NCBI RefSeq assembly: GCF_000334895.1
Contig: NZ_BAFM01000001.1
Span: forward strand, 62,001-126,000
DNA: 64,000 nt
Reading direction: 5' to 3'
Source of the DNA: Halococcus agarilyticus
Lineage (GTDB): Archaea > Halobacteriota > Halobacteria > Halobacteriales > Halococcaceae
Position 1 is the stretch's first letter. Each line of letters begins with the position of its first letter. A model generated the notes under the pieces. The model saw only the letters and a program-made list of their open reading frames with translations. It was not told the DNA's origin and searched no databases. Positions 1 through 7,806 of this stretch are shown piece by piece. The position numbers and the translations under genes are program-made.

Positions 1-1
1 C

Positions 2-517
2 TGGGCGTGGCTGTTCCACGGCCAGTACGGCGTCATCAACGACCTGCTCGTGCGTCTCGGCGTCATCGCCGAACCGTTCGCCTTCCTCGCTCACTCCGAT
101 ACGGCGCTGGCGGCGATGATCTTCGTCACCGTCTGGAAGACGACTTCGTTCATGGCGCTGATCCTGCTCGCGGGCCTGTCGAGCATTCCGGACCACCTCT
201 ACGAGGCCGCCCGGATGGACGGGGCCTCCCGGTGGCGGCAGTTCCGCGACGTCACGCTGCCGCTGCTCAAGCCCACCATCCTCGTCGCGCTGATCTTCCG
301 CACGCTGCCGGCGTTTCAGGCGTTCGGCCTCCCGTTCGGCCTCGCGGGCGGCGGTCCGGGCGAGGCGACGACCACGCTCGTCCTCTACGCGAACGACATC
401 ACCTTCACGAGGCTGAGCTTCGGACAGGGTTCGGCCGCCGCCACGGTCATCACCTTCATCGCTCTCGGCATCAGCCTGCTGTACGTCACGACCCTCTACG
501 AACCGGAGGTGCGATAG
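2..517 (+). CDS. Sugar-type ABC transporter permease, MalF-like (5' truncated by window edge)
   Basis: Integral membrane permease of a binding-protein-dependent importer. The reading frame is open from base 2, so the N-terminal part lies outside the window. The visible part has hydrophobic segments and the EAA cytoplasmic loop (EAARMDGASRW) followed by TLPLLKP, which docks onto the ATPase. The TAG stop at 515-517 abuts the ATG of the next permease, with a GGAGGT ribosome site at 505-510, so the two are one operon. The substrate-binding protein is expected upstream. The substrate cannot be read from the permease; the neighbouring catabolic genes suggest a sugar acid or a similar small anion. 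Confidence 0.9.
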   Translation, partial: WAWLFHGQYGVINDLLVRLGVIAEPFAFLAHSDTALAAMIFVTVWKTTSFMALILLAGLSSIPDHLYEAARMDGASRWRQFRDVTLPLLKPTILVALIFRTLPAFQAFGLPFGLAGGGPGEATTTLVLYANDITFTRLSFGQGSAAATVITFIALGISLLYVTTLYEPEVR

Positions 518-1384
518 ATGAGCGTTATCGATCGCTCTCGGTTCGACTGGAAGTCGCTTCAGTCGGTCGGCGAGAAGCTCGGCTTCTACGGCTCGGTCGC
601 CGCGCTGTGTCTCGTCTCGTTTTTCCCCATCGTCTGGATCTTCCTCACCTCGATCAAGCCGGCGAGCCAGATCGTCCAGTTCCCCGTGCAGTACCTCCCG
701 ACGGAGGTGACCCTCGCGAACTACCAGACGGCGATCAACGAGGCCCCGTTCTTCCGGTATCTCGTGAACAGCGCCATCGTCGCCGGCGGGACCGCCATCG
801 TCGCCGTGCTGTTGGGCGCGCTCGCGGGCTACGCACTCTCGCGACTCGAGTTCGATTACAAGGTGCCGGTCCTCCTGATCATCCTCTTCTCGGCGATGTT
901 GCCCTTCTTCTCCCGGCTCATCCCGCTGTTCCAGCTCGCTCGCCAGACCGGGCTGTTGAACGACTACCTCGGCCTCATCCTCCCGTACTCGGCGTTCCAG
1001 CTCCCGTTCGCGGTCTGGATCTTCCAGGCGTACTTCAAGGAGCTGCCCGACTCGCTGGAGGAGGCGGGGCTGATGGACGGGCTGTCGCGCATCGGCGTGC
1101 TGTTCCGGATCATCCTCCCGGTCTCGGCACCCGCGATGGCGACCGCCGCGATCATCGTGTTCATCTACGCGTGGAACGAGTTCCTGTTCGCGCTGACGTT
1201 CATGACCCAGGACAGCATGCGGACCATCACCGTCGGGATCGCCCTCTATCAGGGCGAGTACACGTTCCCGTGGGCGACGATCTCCGCAGCGGTGTTCCTC
1301 TCGATCGTCCCGCTGATCCTGTTCATGGTGCTGTTCCAGCGAAAGATCGTCGAGGGGCTCACCGCCAGCGTCGGGAAGTCCTGA
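518..1384 (+). CDS. Sugar-type ABC transporter permease, MalG-like
   Basis: Second permease subunit of the importer, 288 aa, the usual length for MalG-type proteins. It has about six hydrophobic segments starting near residue 25 and the EAA loop EEAGLMDGLSRIGVLFRIIL near residues 185-205. It begins directly after the stop of the MalF-like gene. It ends convergently against the dehydrogenase gene on the other strand, with a gap of 47 bases. The matching ATPase is not adjacent but sits at 6593-7720 beyond the catabolic genes, so the transporter genes flank the pathway they probably feed. Confidence 0.93.
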   Translation: MSVIDRSRFDWKSLQSVGEKLGFYGSVAALCLVSFFPIVWIFLTSIKPASQIVQFPVQYLPTEVTLANYQTAINEAPFFRYLVNSAIVAGGTAIVAVLLGALAGYALSRLEFDYKVPVLLIILFSAMLPFFSRLIPLFQLARQTGLLNDYLGLILPYSAFQLPFAVWIFQAYFKELPDSLEEAGLMDGLSRIGVLFRIILPVSAPAMATAAIIVFIYAWNEFLFALTFMTQDSMRTITVGIALYQGEYTFPWATISAAVFLSIVPLILFMVLFQRKIVEGLTASVGKS

Positions 1385-1431
1385 CTCCCTCCGCTTTCGG
1401 TCCCCTCGCCAACCGATCTGACCGCCGGTCG

Positions 1432-2436
1432 TCAGCGATCGCCCGACAGTGACTGCACCCGCTCCCAGAGGTCGGCGTCGATCTCGACGGTCGACGCCGA
1501 GCGATCACGAGCCACCGATCGTTCGCCGGGCACTCGAACCCCCTCGGCTCCGGTGGCGATCCCCGACGACCGGAGGCGATCGAGAAAGGCGCTCGCCCGG
1601 TCGTCGAAATCGGGAACGCCCATCGCTGCGGGATCGATCGCCACGAACAGGTCGCCCTTCGTGCAGGGCTCCTCGGTGTGGTAGGTGCCGGTCACCTCCC
1701 TCCCCATCGCAGCGCCCACGAGCCCGCCGGCGAGCACCTCGACCGCGATCGCCAGTCCGGACCCCTTCGCGCCACCGAACGGCAGGATCGTTCCGTCGAG
1801 GGCGGCCGCCGGATCGGTCGTCGGCTCGCCGTCCGCGTCGAGCGCGACACCCTCGGGGAGCGCCTCGCCCGCCGCTCGACGGCGCTCGACGGTGCCGCGC
1901 GCGATCGCCGCGGTCGACATGTCGAGGTTGAACGGCGGGTCGGTCGGGAGCCCGATGGCGATCGGGTTCGTCCCGAGGATCGCTTCGCTCCCGCCGTGGG
2001 GCGGCATCGCGGGCTCGGTGTTCGTCAGTCCGATGCCGACGTAGCCCGCGCGCCGAAGCTCGTCGGTGTAGTACCCGAGCATCCCGAGGTGGTTCGCATC
2101 GTGGACGCCGACGCAGCCGACGCCGTGCTCGTCGGCCCGCTCCATCGCGGCGACGGTGGCCTCGCTGGCGACGACCGGGCCGAGCCGCGATCCGCCGTCG
2201 AGGGTCGCGGCCGCGCCGCCGTCCGCGGTCACCTCGATCTCGCCGTCGGGATCGACGTTGCCGGCCTCGATCCCGCGGACGAACCGCGGGAGCCGAAGGA
2301 GTCCGTGCGAGTGCTTGCCGCGCGCGTCCGCGCTCACGAGGACGCCGGCGGTCAGACGTGCGTCGGCCTCGCCGATGCCGTGGGCCTCGAACGCCGCGGC
2401 CGCGGTCTCGGTCGCGCGTGTCCGCTCGATCTCCAT
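1432..2436 (-). CDS. Malate/L-lactate dehydrogenase family (Ldh_2, ComC-like) oxidoreductase
   Basis: NAD(P)-dependent 2-hydroxyacid/2-oxoacid oxidoreductase of the Ldh_2 family (malate, L-sulfolactate (ComC), ureidoglycolate and diketogulonate enzymes), 334 aa, normal length. The family signatures are visible: SHGLLRLPRF with the conserved His near 44, ANHLGMLGYY with His near 116, GTNPIAIG near 155, and FGGAKGSGLA near 220. The start lies 1 base after the stop of the large UxaA-type subunit, so it is the last gene of that operon. Pairing with a D-isomer-specific dehydrogenase and SuyAB-like subunits matches sulfolactate inversion. Reduction of a 2-keto-3-deoxy acid is the alternative. Family certain, substrate inferred. 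Confidence 0.85.
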   Translation of the reverse strand: MEIERTRATETAAAAFEAHGIGEADARLTAGVLVSADARGKHSHGLLRLPRFVRGIEAGNVDPDGEIEVTADGGAAATLDGGSRLGPVVASEATVAAMERADEHGVGCVGVHDANHLGMLGYYTDELRRAGYVGIGLTNTEPAMPPHGGSEAILGTNPIAIGLPTDPPFNLDMSTAAIARGTVERRRAAGEALPEGVALDADGEPTTDPAAALDGTILPFGGAKGSGLAIAVEVLAGGLVGAAMGREVTGTYHTEEPCTKGDLFVAIDPAAMGVPDFDDRASAFLDRLRSSGIATGAEGVRVPGERSVARDRSASTVEIDADLWERVQSLSGDR

Positions 2437-2437
2437 C

Positions 2438-3610
2438 TCAGGTGGAGGGGCCGATGCGGTGGATGGCGAACTGGCTCTCGCCCATCGCCTCCGACCCCGT
2501 CAGCTTCCCGTTCACCACCGCCTCGATCTCGGCCCAGAGCTCGTCGGTCGCCCACTCGAAGCTCCGGTCGCCGACGAGCGCTTCGCTCACGTCCACGTCG
2601 GTCTGTTCCGGCACCCGCTCGGCGCTCCCCGGGTTGCCCGTCACCTTCAGCGTCGGCATCACGGCGTTCGAGAGCGTGTGGCCCTGCCCCGTCGAGATCA
2701 CCATGAACTGCGCACCGCCCGCGCCGATCCCCGTGACCGACTCCGCACCGTGGCCCGGCGTGTCCATGATGTACATCCCCGATCCGTCGGGGATCTTCGC
2801 GCCGTAGTCCACGACGTCCTGGATGGGACCGTCGCCGGATTTCACCAGCGCCCCCAGCGACTTCTCCTCGATCGTCGTCAGGCCGCCGTCCATGTTGTCG
2901 GGGGTCGGCTGGGCCCCGCGCACGTCGTAGCCCGTCGCCTGGAGTCGGTCCTCCCAGTGTTGCACCCGTTCTAAGATCTCCTCTCTGACCTCGTCGTTGA
3001 CGGCGCGCTCCGCGAGTTCTTCCTCGCCGCCGAAGAACTCCGGCGTTTCCGCGAAGCATCCTCGGCCGCCGTGGTCGTCGATCAGCCGCCAGACCGCCCC
3101 GGCGGTCGCCTTGTGCTGGCAGAGCCCCGAGGTGGTGTCCGAGGTGGCGCAGTTGATGCCGAACGTGAGATGCGAGAGGTCGTGTGGTTCGCGCCGCATG
3201 GTGCTCGCGTCCTGGACCATCTCCCGTGTGGCGTCGACTGCGGCATCGAGGGCGTTCATCACACCCTCTTCGGCGTGGACGTTGATCGACGCGCTCGGGC
3301 GACCCGTCTCGGCCACGTCGGCCGCGAGCTCGTCGCCGTCGACGATCTCGCCGGCGTGAGCCACGACCACCGCGCCGTAGACGTTCGGATGGGTCGCGTA
3401 GCCGAGGAGGGTGCGGTAGGTCTGGAACACGTCGGGTTTGGTCTGACACCGCCCCAGCGGGTGGGTGATCGGCACGGTGTTTTCGACGATCTCCGCCGTG
3501 CGCTCGACGGTGTCGTTGGCGTAGGGGGCGGTCGAGACGACCACCACGTGATTCCTGATGCCGACGCTCCCGTCGGGCCGCTCGTAACCCAGGAACTCCG
3601 CGTCGGTCAC
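2438..3610 (-). CDS. UxaA-family hydro-lyase, large subunit (altronate dehydratase / SuyB-like)
   Basis: Catalytic large subunit of the UxaA family, 390 aa, which includes altronate and galactarate dehydratases and the sulfolactate sulfo-lyase subunit SuyB. The N-terminus has YERPDGSVGIRNHVVVV, the hallmark RPDGRVGIRN motif. Further on are conserved Cys and His residues (PLGRCQTKPD, GINCATSDTT) and the C-terminal TPGHGAESVTG motif. It starts with GTG, 3 bases after the stop of the small subunit. In the dehydratases of the family the enzyme uses a divalent metal or iron to eliminate water from the C2-C3 bond; SuyB eliminates sulfite. Which reaction applies here is not decided by sequence alone. 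Confidence 0.85.
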   Translation of the reverse strand: MTDAEFLGYERPDGSVGIRNHVVVVSTAPYANDTVERTAEIVENTVPITHPLGRCQTKPDVFQTYRTLLGYATHPNVYGAVVVAHAGEIVDGDELAADVAETGRPSASINVHAEEGVMNALDAAVDATREMVQDASTMRREPHDLSHLTFGINCATSDTTSGLCQHKATAGAVWRLIDDHGGRGCFAETPEFFGGEEELAERAVNDEVREEILERVQHWEDRLQATGYDVRGAQPTPDNMDGGLTTIEEKSLGALVKSGDGPIQDVVDYGAKIPDGSGMYIMDTPGHGAESVTGIGAGGAQFMVISTGQGHTLSNAVMPTLKVTGNPGSAERVPEQTDVDVSEALVGDRSFEWATDELWAEIEAVVNGKLTGSEAMGESQFAIHRIGPST

Positions 3611-3613
3611 GGA

Positions 3614-3934
3614 TCACTCACCCCCCGCGGTCGCGGTGTCGGCCGCGAGATCCCCCCGACCGTAGTTCGACTCGACGTTGTGGACGTGGACGTACTCGCC
3701 GGCCGCGATGTCCTCGCTGGCGTCGCCGATGCTCGTGCCGTACTTCCGGACGGTCTCGCCGGTCGAGAGGTCCCGAATCGCGAGCTTGTGGCCGAACCGT
3801 ACGTCCTCGGTGACGTCGATGCGCCGTTCCTCGTCGCCGACCGCGACGACGACGGTCTCGCCCGCCTCGACGTCCCGGATCGCGGTCGCGACGTTGTCCG
3901 TCGGATCGACGACCTGTATGTAGTTGTCCGCCAT
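3614..3934 (-). CDS. UxaA-family small subunit with SAF domain (SuyA-like)
   Basis: Small subunit, 106 aa, consisting of one SAF domain; in bacterial UxaA this is fused to the N-terminus of the large subunit, while SuyA/SuyB and many archaeal pairs are split as here. Conserved features are FGHKLAIRDL, KYGTSIG and GEYVHVHN. I chose the ATG at 3934 because a TATA-like box lies 25-31 bases upstream, fitting a leaderless transcript. A further 73 codons upstream stay open but lie in the promoter region. It heads the operon small subunit, large subunit, Ldh_2 dehydrogenase. Confidence 0.85.
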   Translation of the reverse strand: MADNYIQVVDPTDNVATAIRDVEAGETVVVAVGDEERRIDVTEDVRFGHKLAIRDLSTGETVRKYGTSIGDASEDIAAGEYVHVHNVESNYGRGDLAADTATAGGE

Positions 3935-3957
3935 GCACCGGAGCCAACAGACCGCCC

Positions 3958-3967
3958 GATAATAACA
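3958..3967 (-). promoter_or_regulatory. TATA-like promoter box of the UxaA-type operon
   Basis: On the minus strand the sequence reads TGTTATTATC, 25-31 bases before the ATG at 3934. That is the distance between an archaeal TATA box and its start site, so transcription probably begins at or next to the start codon. This supports a separate promoter for the lyase operon, independent of the dehydratase/dehydrogenase pair upstream. Confidence 0.6.
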
Positions 3968-4027
3968 GTTACTCCCGCGGGCGACGCCGGGCGGCCGACA
4001 TCGCGACCGCTTCACGACGGTCGGTGC

Positions 4028-4100
4028 GGGCCGAACCGACGGGAGCGGACCGAACCGACGGAAGCGCGTCAAGCTGACGGGAGCGGACCGAACCGATGCT
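4028..4100. repeat. 19-bp tandem array (about 3.8 units) upstream of the UxaA-type operon
   Basis: Four consecutive units with a 19-base period begin at 4028, 4047, 4066 and 4085. Units 1 and 2 contain CCGAACCGACGG, unit 3 is diverged (TCAAGCTGACGG), and unit 4 is cut after CCGAACCGA. The array lies 94-166 bases upstream of the lyase operon start, in the only long gap of the minus-strand cluster. The same 12-base core forms the centre of the dyad at 6560-6577 in front of the ABC ATPase gene, so it may be an array of regulator sites. Confidence 0.7.
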
Positions 4101-4115
4101 GTCGGCGGTCGGGGA

Positions 4116-5084
4116 TTACTCGACCCCGTTGACGACGTTCCACGGACCGTCACCGACGAGGACGCTCCGGACGATCTCCGTCACCGTCCGGCGGCGCTCC
4201 TCGTTCGCCTCCGCGGAGTACCACGCGACGTGCGGGGTCGTGATGACCCGCTGGTGATCTCGGAGCGGGTCGTCCGCCGCGGGCGGTTCGTCGGGGAAGA
4301 CGTCGAGCCCCGCACCGGCGATCTCGCCGTCGTCGAGCGCCGCACGCAGCGCCGCGGTGTCGACGATCGGGCCGCGCGCGACGTTGACCAGCGACGCCGA
4401 CTCCCGCATCCGGGCGAACGCGTCCGCGTCGAACAGCTTCCGGGTGCCGTCGGTCAGCGGCGAGTGGACGGTCACGAACGCGGAGCGCGCCAGCAGCTCC
4501 TCGAACGGGACGAGCTCCGCCGGATCGTCAGCGAGGTCCGTCTCGGAAAGGAAGGGGTCGCTCGCGAGCACGTCCGCGCCGAGGGCGGCGGCGCGCTCCC
4601 CGACCGCCCGCCCGATCGCCCCGTAGCCGACGACGCCCACAGTCGAGTTCGAGAAGCGGTGGATCGGCGTCCCGACGCCACGGGACCAGCCGCCAGCGGC
4701 GACGTCGGCATCGTAGGTCGCGAGCCGCCGGGCGAGCGCGAGTATCAGCGCGAGCGTGTGGGTCGCCACCTCCTCCCGGCAGTAATCGGGGACGTTCGTC
4801 ACGGGGATGCCGCGATCGGCGGCCGCCTCGACGGCGACGCTGTCGACCCCGATACCGTATCGCGCGATGACTCGACAGTCCTCCATCGCTGCGACTGCTG
4901 TCTCGTCGAGCTCGTACCGAAGGGTGACGACCGCGTCGGCGGTCGCGAGGCGGTCGTGGGTGTCGCGCGCTTCGCCCACGCCGCCGGGGAGCTCCACCAC
5001 GTCGGCGAGATCGTCGAGGCCCGCGCGTTCGATCGAGAGATCGGCGAAATCGTGGTCGGTGACGACGACGGTGTGTTCTGACAT
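4116..5084 (-). CDS. D-isomer-specific 2-hydroxyacid dehydrogenase (CtBP/SlcC/PGDH-like)
   Basis: NAD-dependent oxidoreductase, 322 aa, normal length. The Rossmann glycine motif VVGYGAIGRA is at about 151-160. The catalytic triad is Arg 237 (NVARGPIVDT), Glu 266 (DVFPDEPPA) and His 285 (TTPHVAWYS). The final motif HVAWYS is of the C-terminal-binding-protein-like subgroup rather than classic phosphoglycerate dehydrogenase. It lies 12 bases after the stop of the dehydratase gene and is co-transcribed with it. In the sulfolactate interpretation it would be the (S)-sulfolactate dehydrogenase counterpart (SlcC type) to the Ldh_2 enzyme; glyoxylate/hydroxypyruvate reductase is another option. Confidence 0.85.
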   Translation of the reverse strand: MSEHTVVVTDHDFADLSIERAGLDDLADVVELPGGVGEARDTHDRLATADAVVTLRYELDETAVAAMEDCRVIARYGIGVDSVAVEAAADRGIPVTNVPDYCREEVATHTLALILALARRLATYDADVAAGGWSRGVGTPIHRFSNSTVGVVGYGAIGRAVGERAAALGADVLASDPFLSETDLADDPAELVPFEELLARSAFVTVHSPLTDGTRKLFDADAFARMRESASLVNVARGPIVDTAALRAALDDGEIAGAGLDVFPDEPPAADDPLRDHQRVITTPHVAWYSAEANEERRRTVTEIVRSVLVGDGPWNVVNGVE

Positions 5085-5096
5085 GGGTGGGGTCCG

Positions 5097-6359
5097 TCAG
5101 ACGATCAGGTCGTAGCCGTCCACGAGGTGTTGCTCGCAGACGTCGCGGTTCAGCCGAACGCCGAGCCCCGGTCCCTCCGGCAGATCGATGGACCCGTCGT
5201 CCAGGATCGGACCGGAGCCGTCGACCCGCTCGACCATCTCGTTCCACCACGGCACGTCCCGCGAGTGCCACTCCATGCAGAGGAAGTTCGGGATCGCCGC
5301 CGAGACGTGTGCGCCGGCGACGGTCCCGAGCGGCGAGGAGATGTTGTGCGAGGCGACCGGGACGCCGTAGAGATCGCAGACGGTGGCGATGTCGACGTAC
5401 TCCCCCAGACCGCCACACTTGTTCACGTCGGGGGCGGCGATGTCGAGCGTTCCCTCCTGGGCGGCGGTGTTGAACTGAGCGGTCGTGACGAGGTTCTCAC
5501 CGGTCAACACCGGCACGTCGAGCGCCCGCGTGACGCGCCTCTGGGCCGCGGTCTTCTCCGGCGGGACGGGGTCTTCGAGCCACGCCAGATCGAACCGTTC
5601 GAGCTTCTTGCCGAGTCGGATCGCGGTTTCCACGGTGAAGTTCCAGTGGAGGTCCATCCCGAGATCGACGTCGTCTCCGATCTCGTCGCGGACGGCTTCG
5701 ACCAGTCTGACCTTGTGCTCGATGGCCTCGTTGTCCATCCGTCGGTTGGCCTCGTCGTAGTCGGCGTGGGTCGGCACGTCGAGGTCGAACTTGAGCGCCT
5801 CGAACCCCTCGTCGACCACCTCGCGGGCGGCCCGGGCGTACGACTCCGGCGTGTAGACCTCCCGGGGATCGCGTCCGCCCGCCTCGCCGAGCGACTCCCC
5901 GCCGTGGGTGTCACAGTAGATCGTGATCTCGTCGCGGTACTTCCCGCCCAGTAGCTCGTAGACCGGGACGCCGAACAGTTTCCCCTTGATATCGTAGCAG
6001 GCGGTCTCGATCGCGGTGAACGCCGCCTGACCGATGCGGCCGGTGCCGGTGTAGCGCTGTTCCAGGAGCTCGCGGAGCCGGTTGGTGTCGAGCGGGTTCT
6101 CCCCGGCGAGGTCGACCTCCATCCGATCGGCCATGTCGAGTGCGGCCTCCGCGCGGAAGGTCTCGCCCAGCCCGTACACGCCGGCGTCGGTTTCGACCTT
6201 CACGATGCCCCACGTGAAGTTGCCCGCGATCGCCATCGTCTCGACGCCGGTGATCGCCACGTCCCGCTCGGGCGGACGGTGTGTCTCGACCATGCCCATG
6301 TCCCGCCAGGGGACACCCCCACCTTGCTCGATGCGATAGTCCGGCTTTCGGTCGTTCAT
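5097..6359 (-). CDS. Enolase-superfamily acid-sugar dehydratase (mandelate racemase/muconate lactonizing group)
   Basis: Metal-dependent dehydratase of sugar acids, 420 aa. The N-terminal capping domain is at about 33-160 and the TIM barrel follows. Active-site residues can be seen: KFD at 190-192, metal ligands Asp 236, Glu 262 and Glu 288, the Asp-x-His pair D236/H238 typical of galactonate/mannonate-type dehydratases, and His 338 (ASHNISSPLG). I chose the ATG at 6359, not one 17 codons upstream, because a TATA-like box (CTTTATTCG, 6382-6390) sits 23-31 bases before it. Gluconate, galactonate, rhamnonate or a sulfo-sugar acid are all possible substrates. Confidence 0.85.
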   Translation of the reverse strand: MNDRKPDYRIEQGGGVPWRDMGMVETHRPPERDVAITGVETMAIAGNFTWGIVKVETDAGVYGLGETFRAEAALDMADRMEVDLAGENPLDTNRLRELLEQRYTGTGRIGQAAFTAIETACYDIKGKLFGVPVYELLGGKYRDEITIYCDTHGGESLGEAGGRDPREVYTPESYARAAREVVDEGFEALKFDLDVPTHADYDEANRRMDNEAIEHKVRLVEAVRDEIGDDVDLGMDLHWNFTVETAIRLGKKLERFDLAWLEDPVPPEKTAAQRRVTRALDVPVLTGENLVTTAQFNTAAQEGTLDIAAPDVNKCGGLGEYVDIATVCDLYGVPVASHNISSPLGTVAGAHVSAAIPNFLCMEWHSRDVPWWNEMVERVDGSGPILDDGSIDLPEGPGLGVRLNRDVCEQHLVDGYDLIV

Positions 6360-6381
6360 CGTCGACAACTGGCACATGGGG

Positions 6382-6390
6382 CGAATAAAG
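6382..6390 (-). promoter_or_regulatory. TATA-like promoter box of the dehydratase/dehydrogenase operon
   Basis: Minus-strand CTTTATTCG lies 23-31 bases upstream of the ATG at 6359. It fits a leaderless transcript carrying the dehydratase and the D-2-hydroxyacid dehydrogenase. The region 6360-6592 is a divergent promoter region shared with the ABC ATPase gene; no other gene is seen in it. Confidence 0.5.
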
Positions 6391-6559
6391 ATTTGGGTTC
6401 CCGCTTTCACAGTCGCTGCCCTCGTCGTCTACGGGAGGAGCCGCGAGCGCCCGTCGCCGGCAGCACCACGGAGCTTTCACGCGGTGGCCCGTCACCGCCG
6501 AGCGGATCGGTGCAGTTCCGTCGTCGTGCGGCGTCCCAGGGGTGGATTTATGTGTACTG

Positions 6560-6577
6560 GTTCCGAACCGACGGAAC
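6560..6577. promoter_or_regulatory. 18-bp perfect dyad, probable operator of the ABC ATPase gene
   Basis: GTTCCG-AACCGA-CGGAAC is a perfect 6-6-6 inverted repeat. It lies between a TATA-like box (ATTTATG, 6546-6552) and the ATG at 6593, where a bound repressor would block initiation. Its core CCGAACCGACGG recurs in the tandem array at 4028-4100 in front of the lyase operon. The IclR-family protein encoded at 7807-8601 is the obvious candidate to bind it; that link is inferred. Confidence 0.6.
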
Positions 6578-6592
6578 ACTCACAGCACTATC

Positions 6593-7720
6593 ATGGGTCA
6601 CCTCGAACTGCAACAACTGAGCAAGGTGTTCGACCCCGGCGAAGACGCGATCGTCGCGGTCGACGAACTGGATCTGACCGTCCGAGACGGGGAGTTTCTG
6701 GTACTCGTCGGGCCGTCCGGCTGTGGGAAGTCCACCACACTCCGATGTATCGCCGGTCTCGAAACGGTGTCCTCCGGGAGCATCACTCTCGAGGGTCGGG
6801 ATATCACCCATCTCAAGCCGAAGGAGCGCGGGATGGCGATGGTGTTTCAGAACTACGCGCTGTACCCGCACATGTCTGTGAGGAAGAACATCGGCTACGG
6901 ACTGTCGATCACGAGCGATCTCGGGGACGACGACATCGATCGCCGGGTGGACGAGACCGCGACGATGCTGGAGATCGAGGACCTGCTCGGAAAGAAACCG
7001 GCGGAGCTCTCCGGCGGACAACAGCAGCGAGTCGCACTCGGGCGGGCGATCATCCGGGAACCCGAGGTGTTCTTGATGGACGAACCGCTTTCGAACCTCG
7101 ACGCGAAGCTCCGAACGACGATGCGAACCGAGATCCAGCAGCTCCAACGGGATCTGGGCATCACGACGATCTACGTGACTCACGACCAGACCGAGGCGAT
7201 GACGATGGGCGACCGGATCGCGATCCTCGACGGCGGGGAGCTACAGCAGGTCGGGCCGCCGCTGGTGTGTTACCACGAGCCGGCGAACCGATTCGTCGCC
7301 GGGTTCATCGGTTCTCCGTCGATGAACTTCTTCACGGTCGAACGCAGCGGGCACAGTCTGGAGCACGAGACGTTCGTGTACGACCTCTCGGCCTCGACCG
7401 CCGACGTCGACACCATGCCCAACCGGCTGACCTTCGGTATCCGCCCCGAACACGTTCGGATCACCGACGGGAGTGGGAAGAACGTGATCCAGACCGAGGT
7501 CGAGGTCGTCGAGCCGATGGGCGAACGGACGTATCTCTACGTCGATATCGGCGGCGAGACCTACACGGTGAGTACGGAGGGGAGTCTCGCCGTCGAAGCC
7601 GGCGAGGAGATCTCGGTCGACTTCCCGGAGAGCAGGGTCCACCTCTTCGACGCCGAGACCGGCGTTGCGATCAAGAACAGCGAACCCGACGAGTCGATCG
7701 AACGTCCGCCACGAGCCTGA
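6593..7720 (+). CDS. Sugar-type ABC transporter ATP-binding protein (MalK/UgpC-like)
   Basis: Cytoplasmic ATPase subunit, 375 aa. Walker A GPSGCGKST is at 40-48, the signature LSGGQQQR at 139-146, Walker B FLMDEP at 160-165, and the switch His lies in YVTHDQTEA. A C-terminal regulatory region with OB/TOBE folds runs from about 240, as in MalK-type subunits. The start was set at 6593; 17 codons upstream are open but cover the TATA box and dyad. The permeases are at 2-1384, so the importer genes bracket the catabolic operons. It probably energises uptake of the same substrate. Confidence 0.9.
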   Translation: MGHLELQQLSKVFDPGEDAIVAVDELDLTVRDGEFLVLVGPSGCGKSTTLRCIAGLETVSSGSITLEGRDITHLKPKERGMAMVFQNYALYPHMSVRKNIGYGLSITSDLGDDDIDRRVDETATMLEIEDLLGKKPAELSGGQQQRVALGRAIIREPEVFLMDEPLSNLDAKLRTTMRTEIQQLQRDLGITTIYVTHDQTEAMTMGDRIAILDGGELQQVGPPLVCYHEPANRFVAGFIGSPSMNFFTVERSGHSLEHETFVYDLSASTADVDTMPNRLTFGIRPEHVRITDGSGKNVIQTEVEVVEPMGERTYLYVDIGGETYTVSTEGSLAVEAGEEISVDFPESRVHLFDAETGVAIKNSEPDESIERPPRA

Positions 7721-7806
7721 TCCGGTCCGTCGCTCTCGCTCGTTCACCCCGGTAGCTCCGTTCGCGCCTCGCAAACAGTTAAGATCCCGGACGGACACGG
7801 GACGGT

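Noticed and set aside
3935-4153. N-terminal extension of 73 codons on the UxaA-type small subunit
   Set aside because: The extension covers the TATA-like box and the tandem repeat array; SAF-domain small subunits start at the ATG 3934 position.
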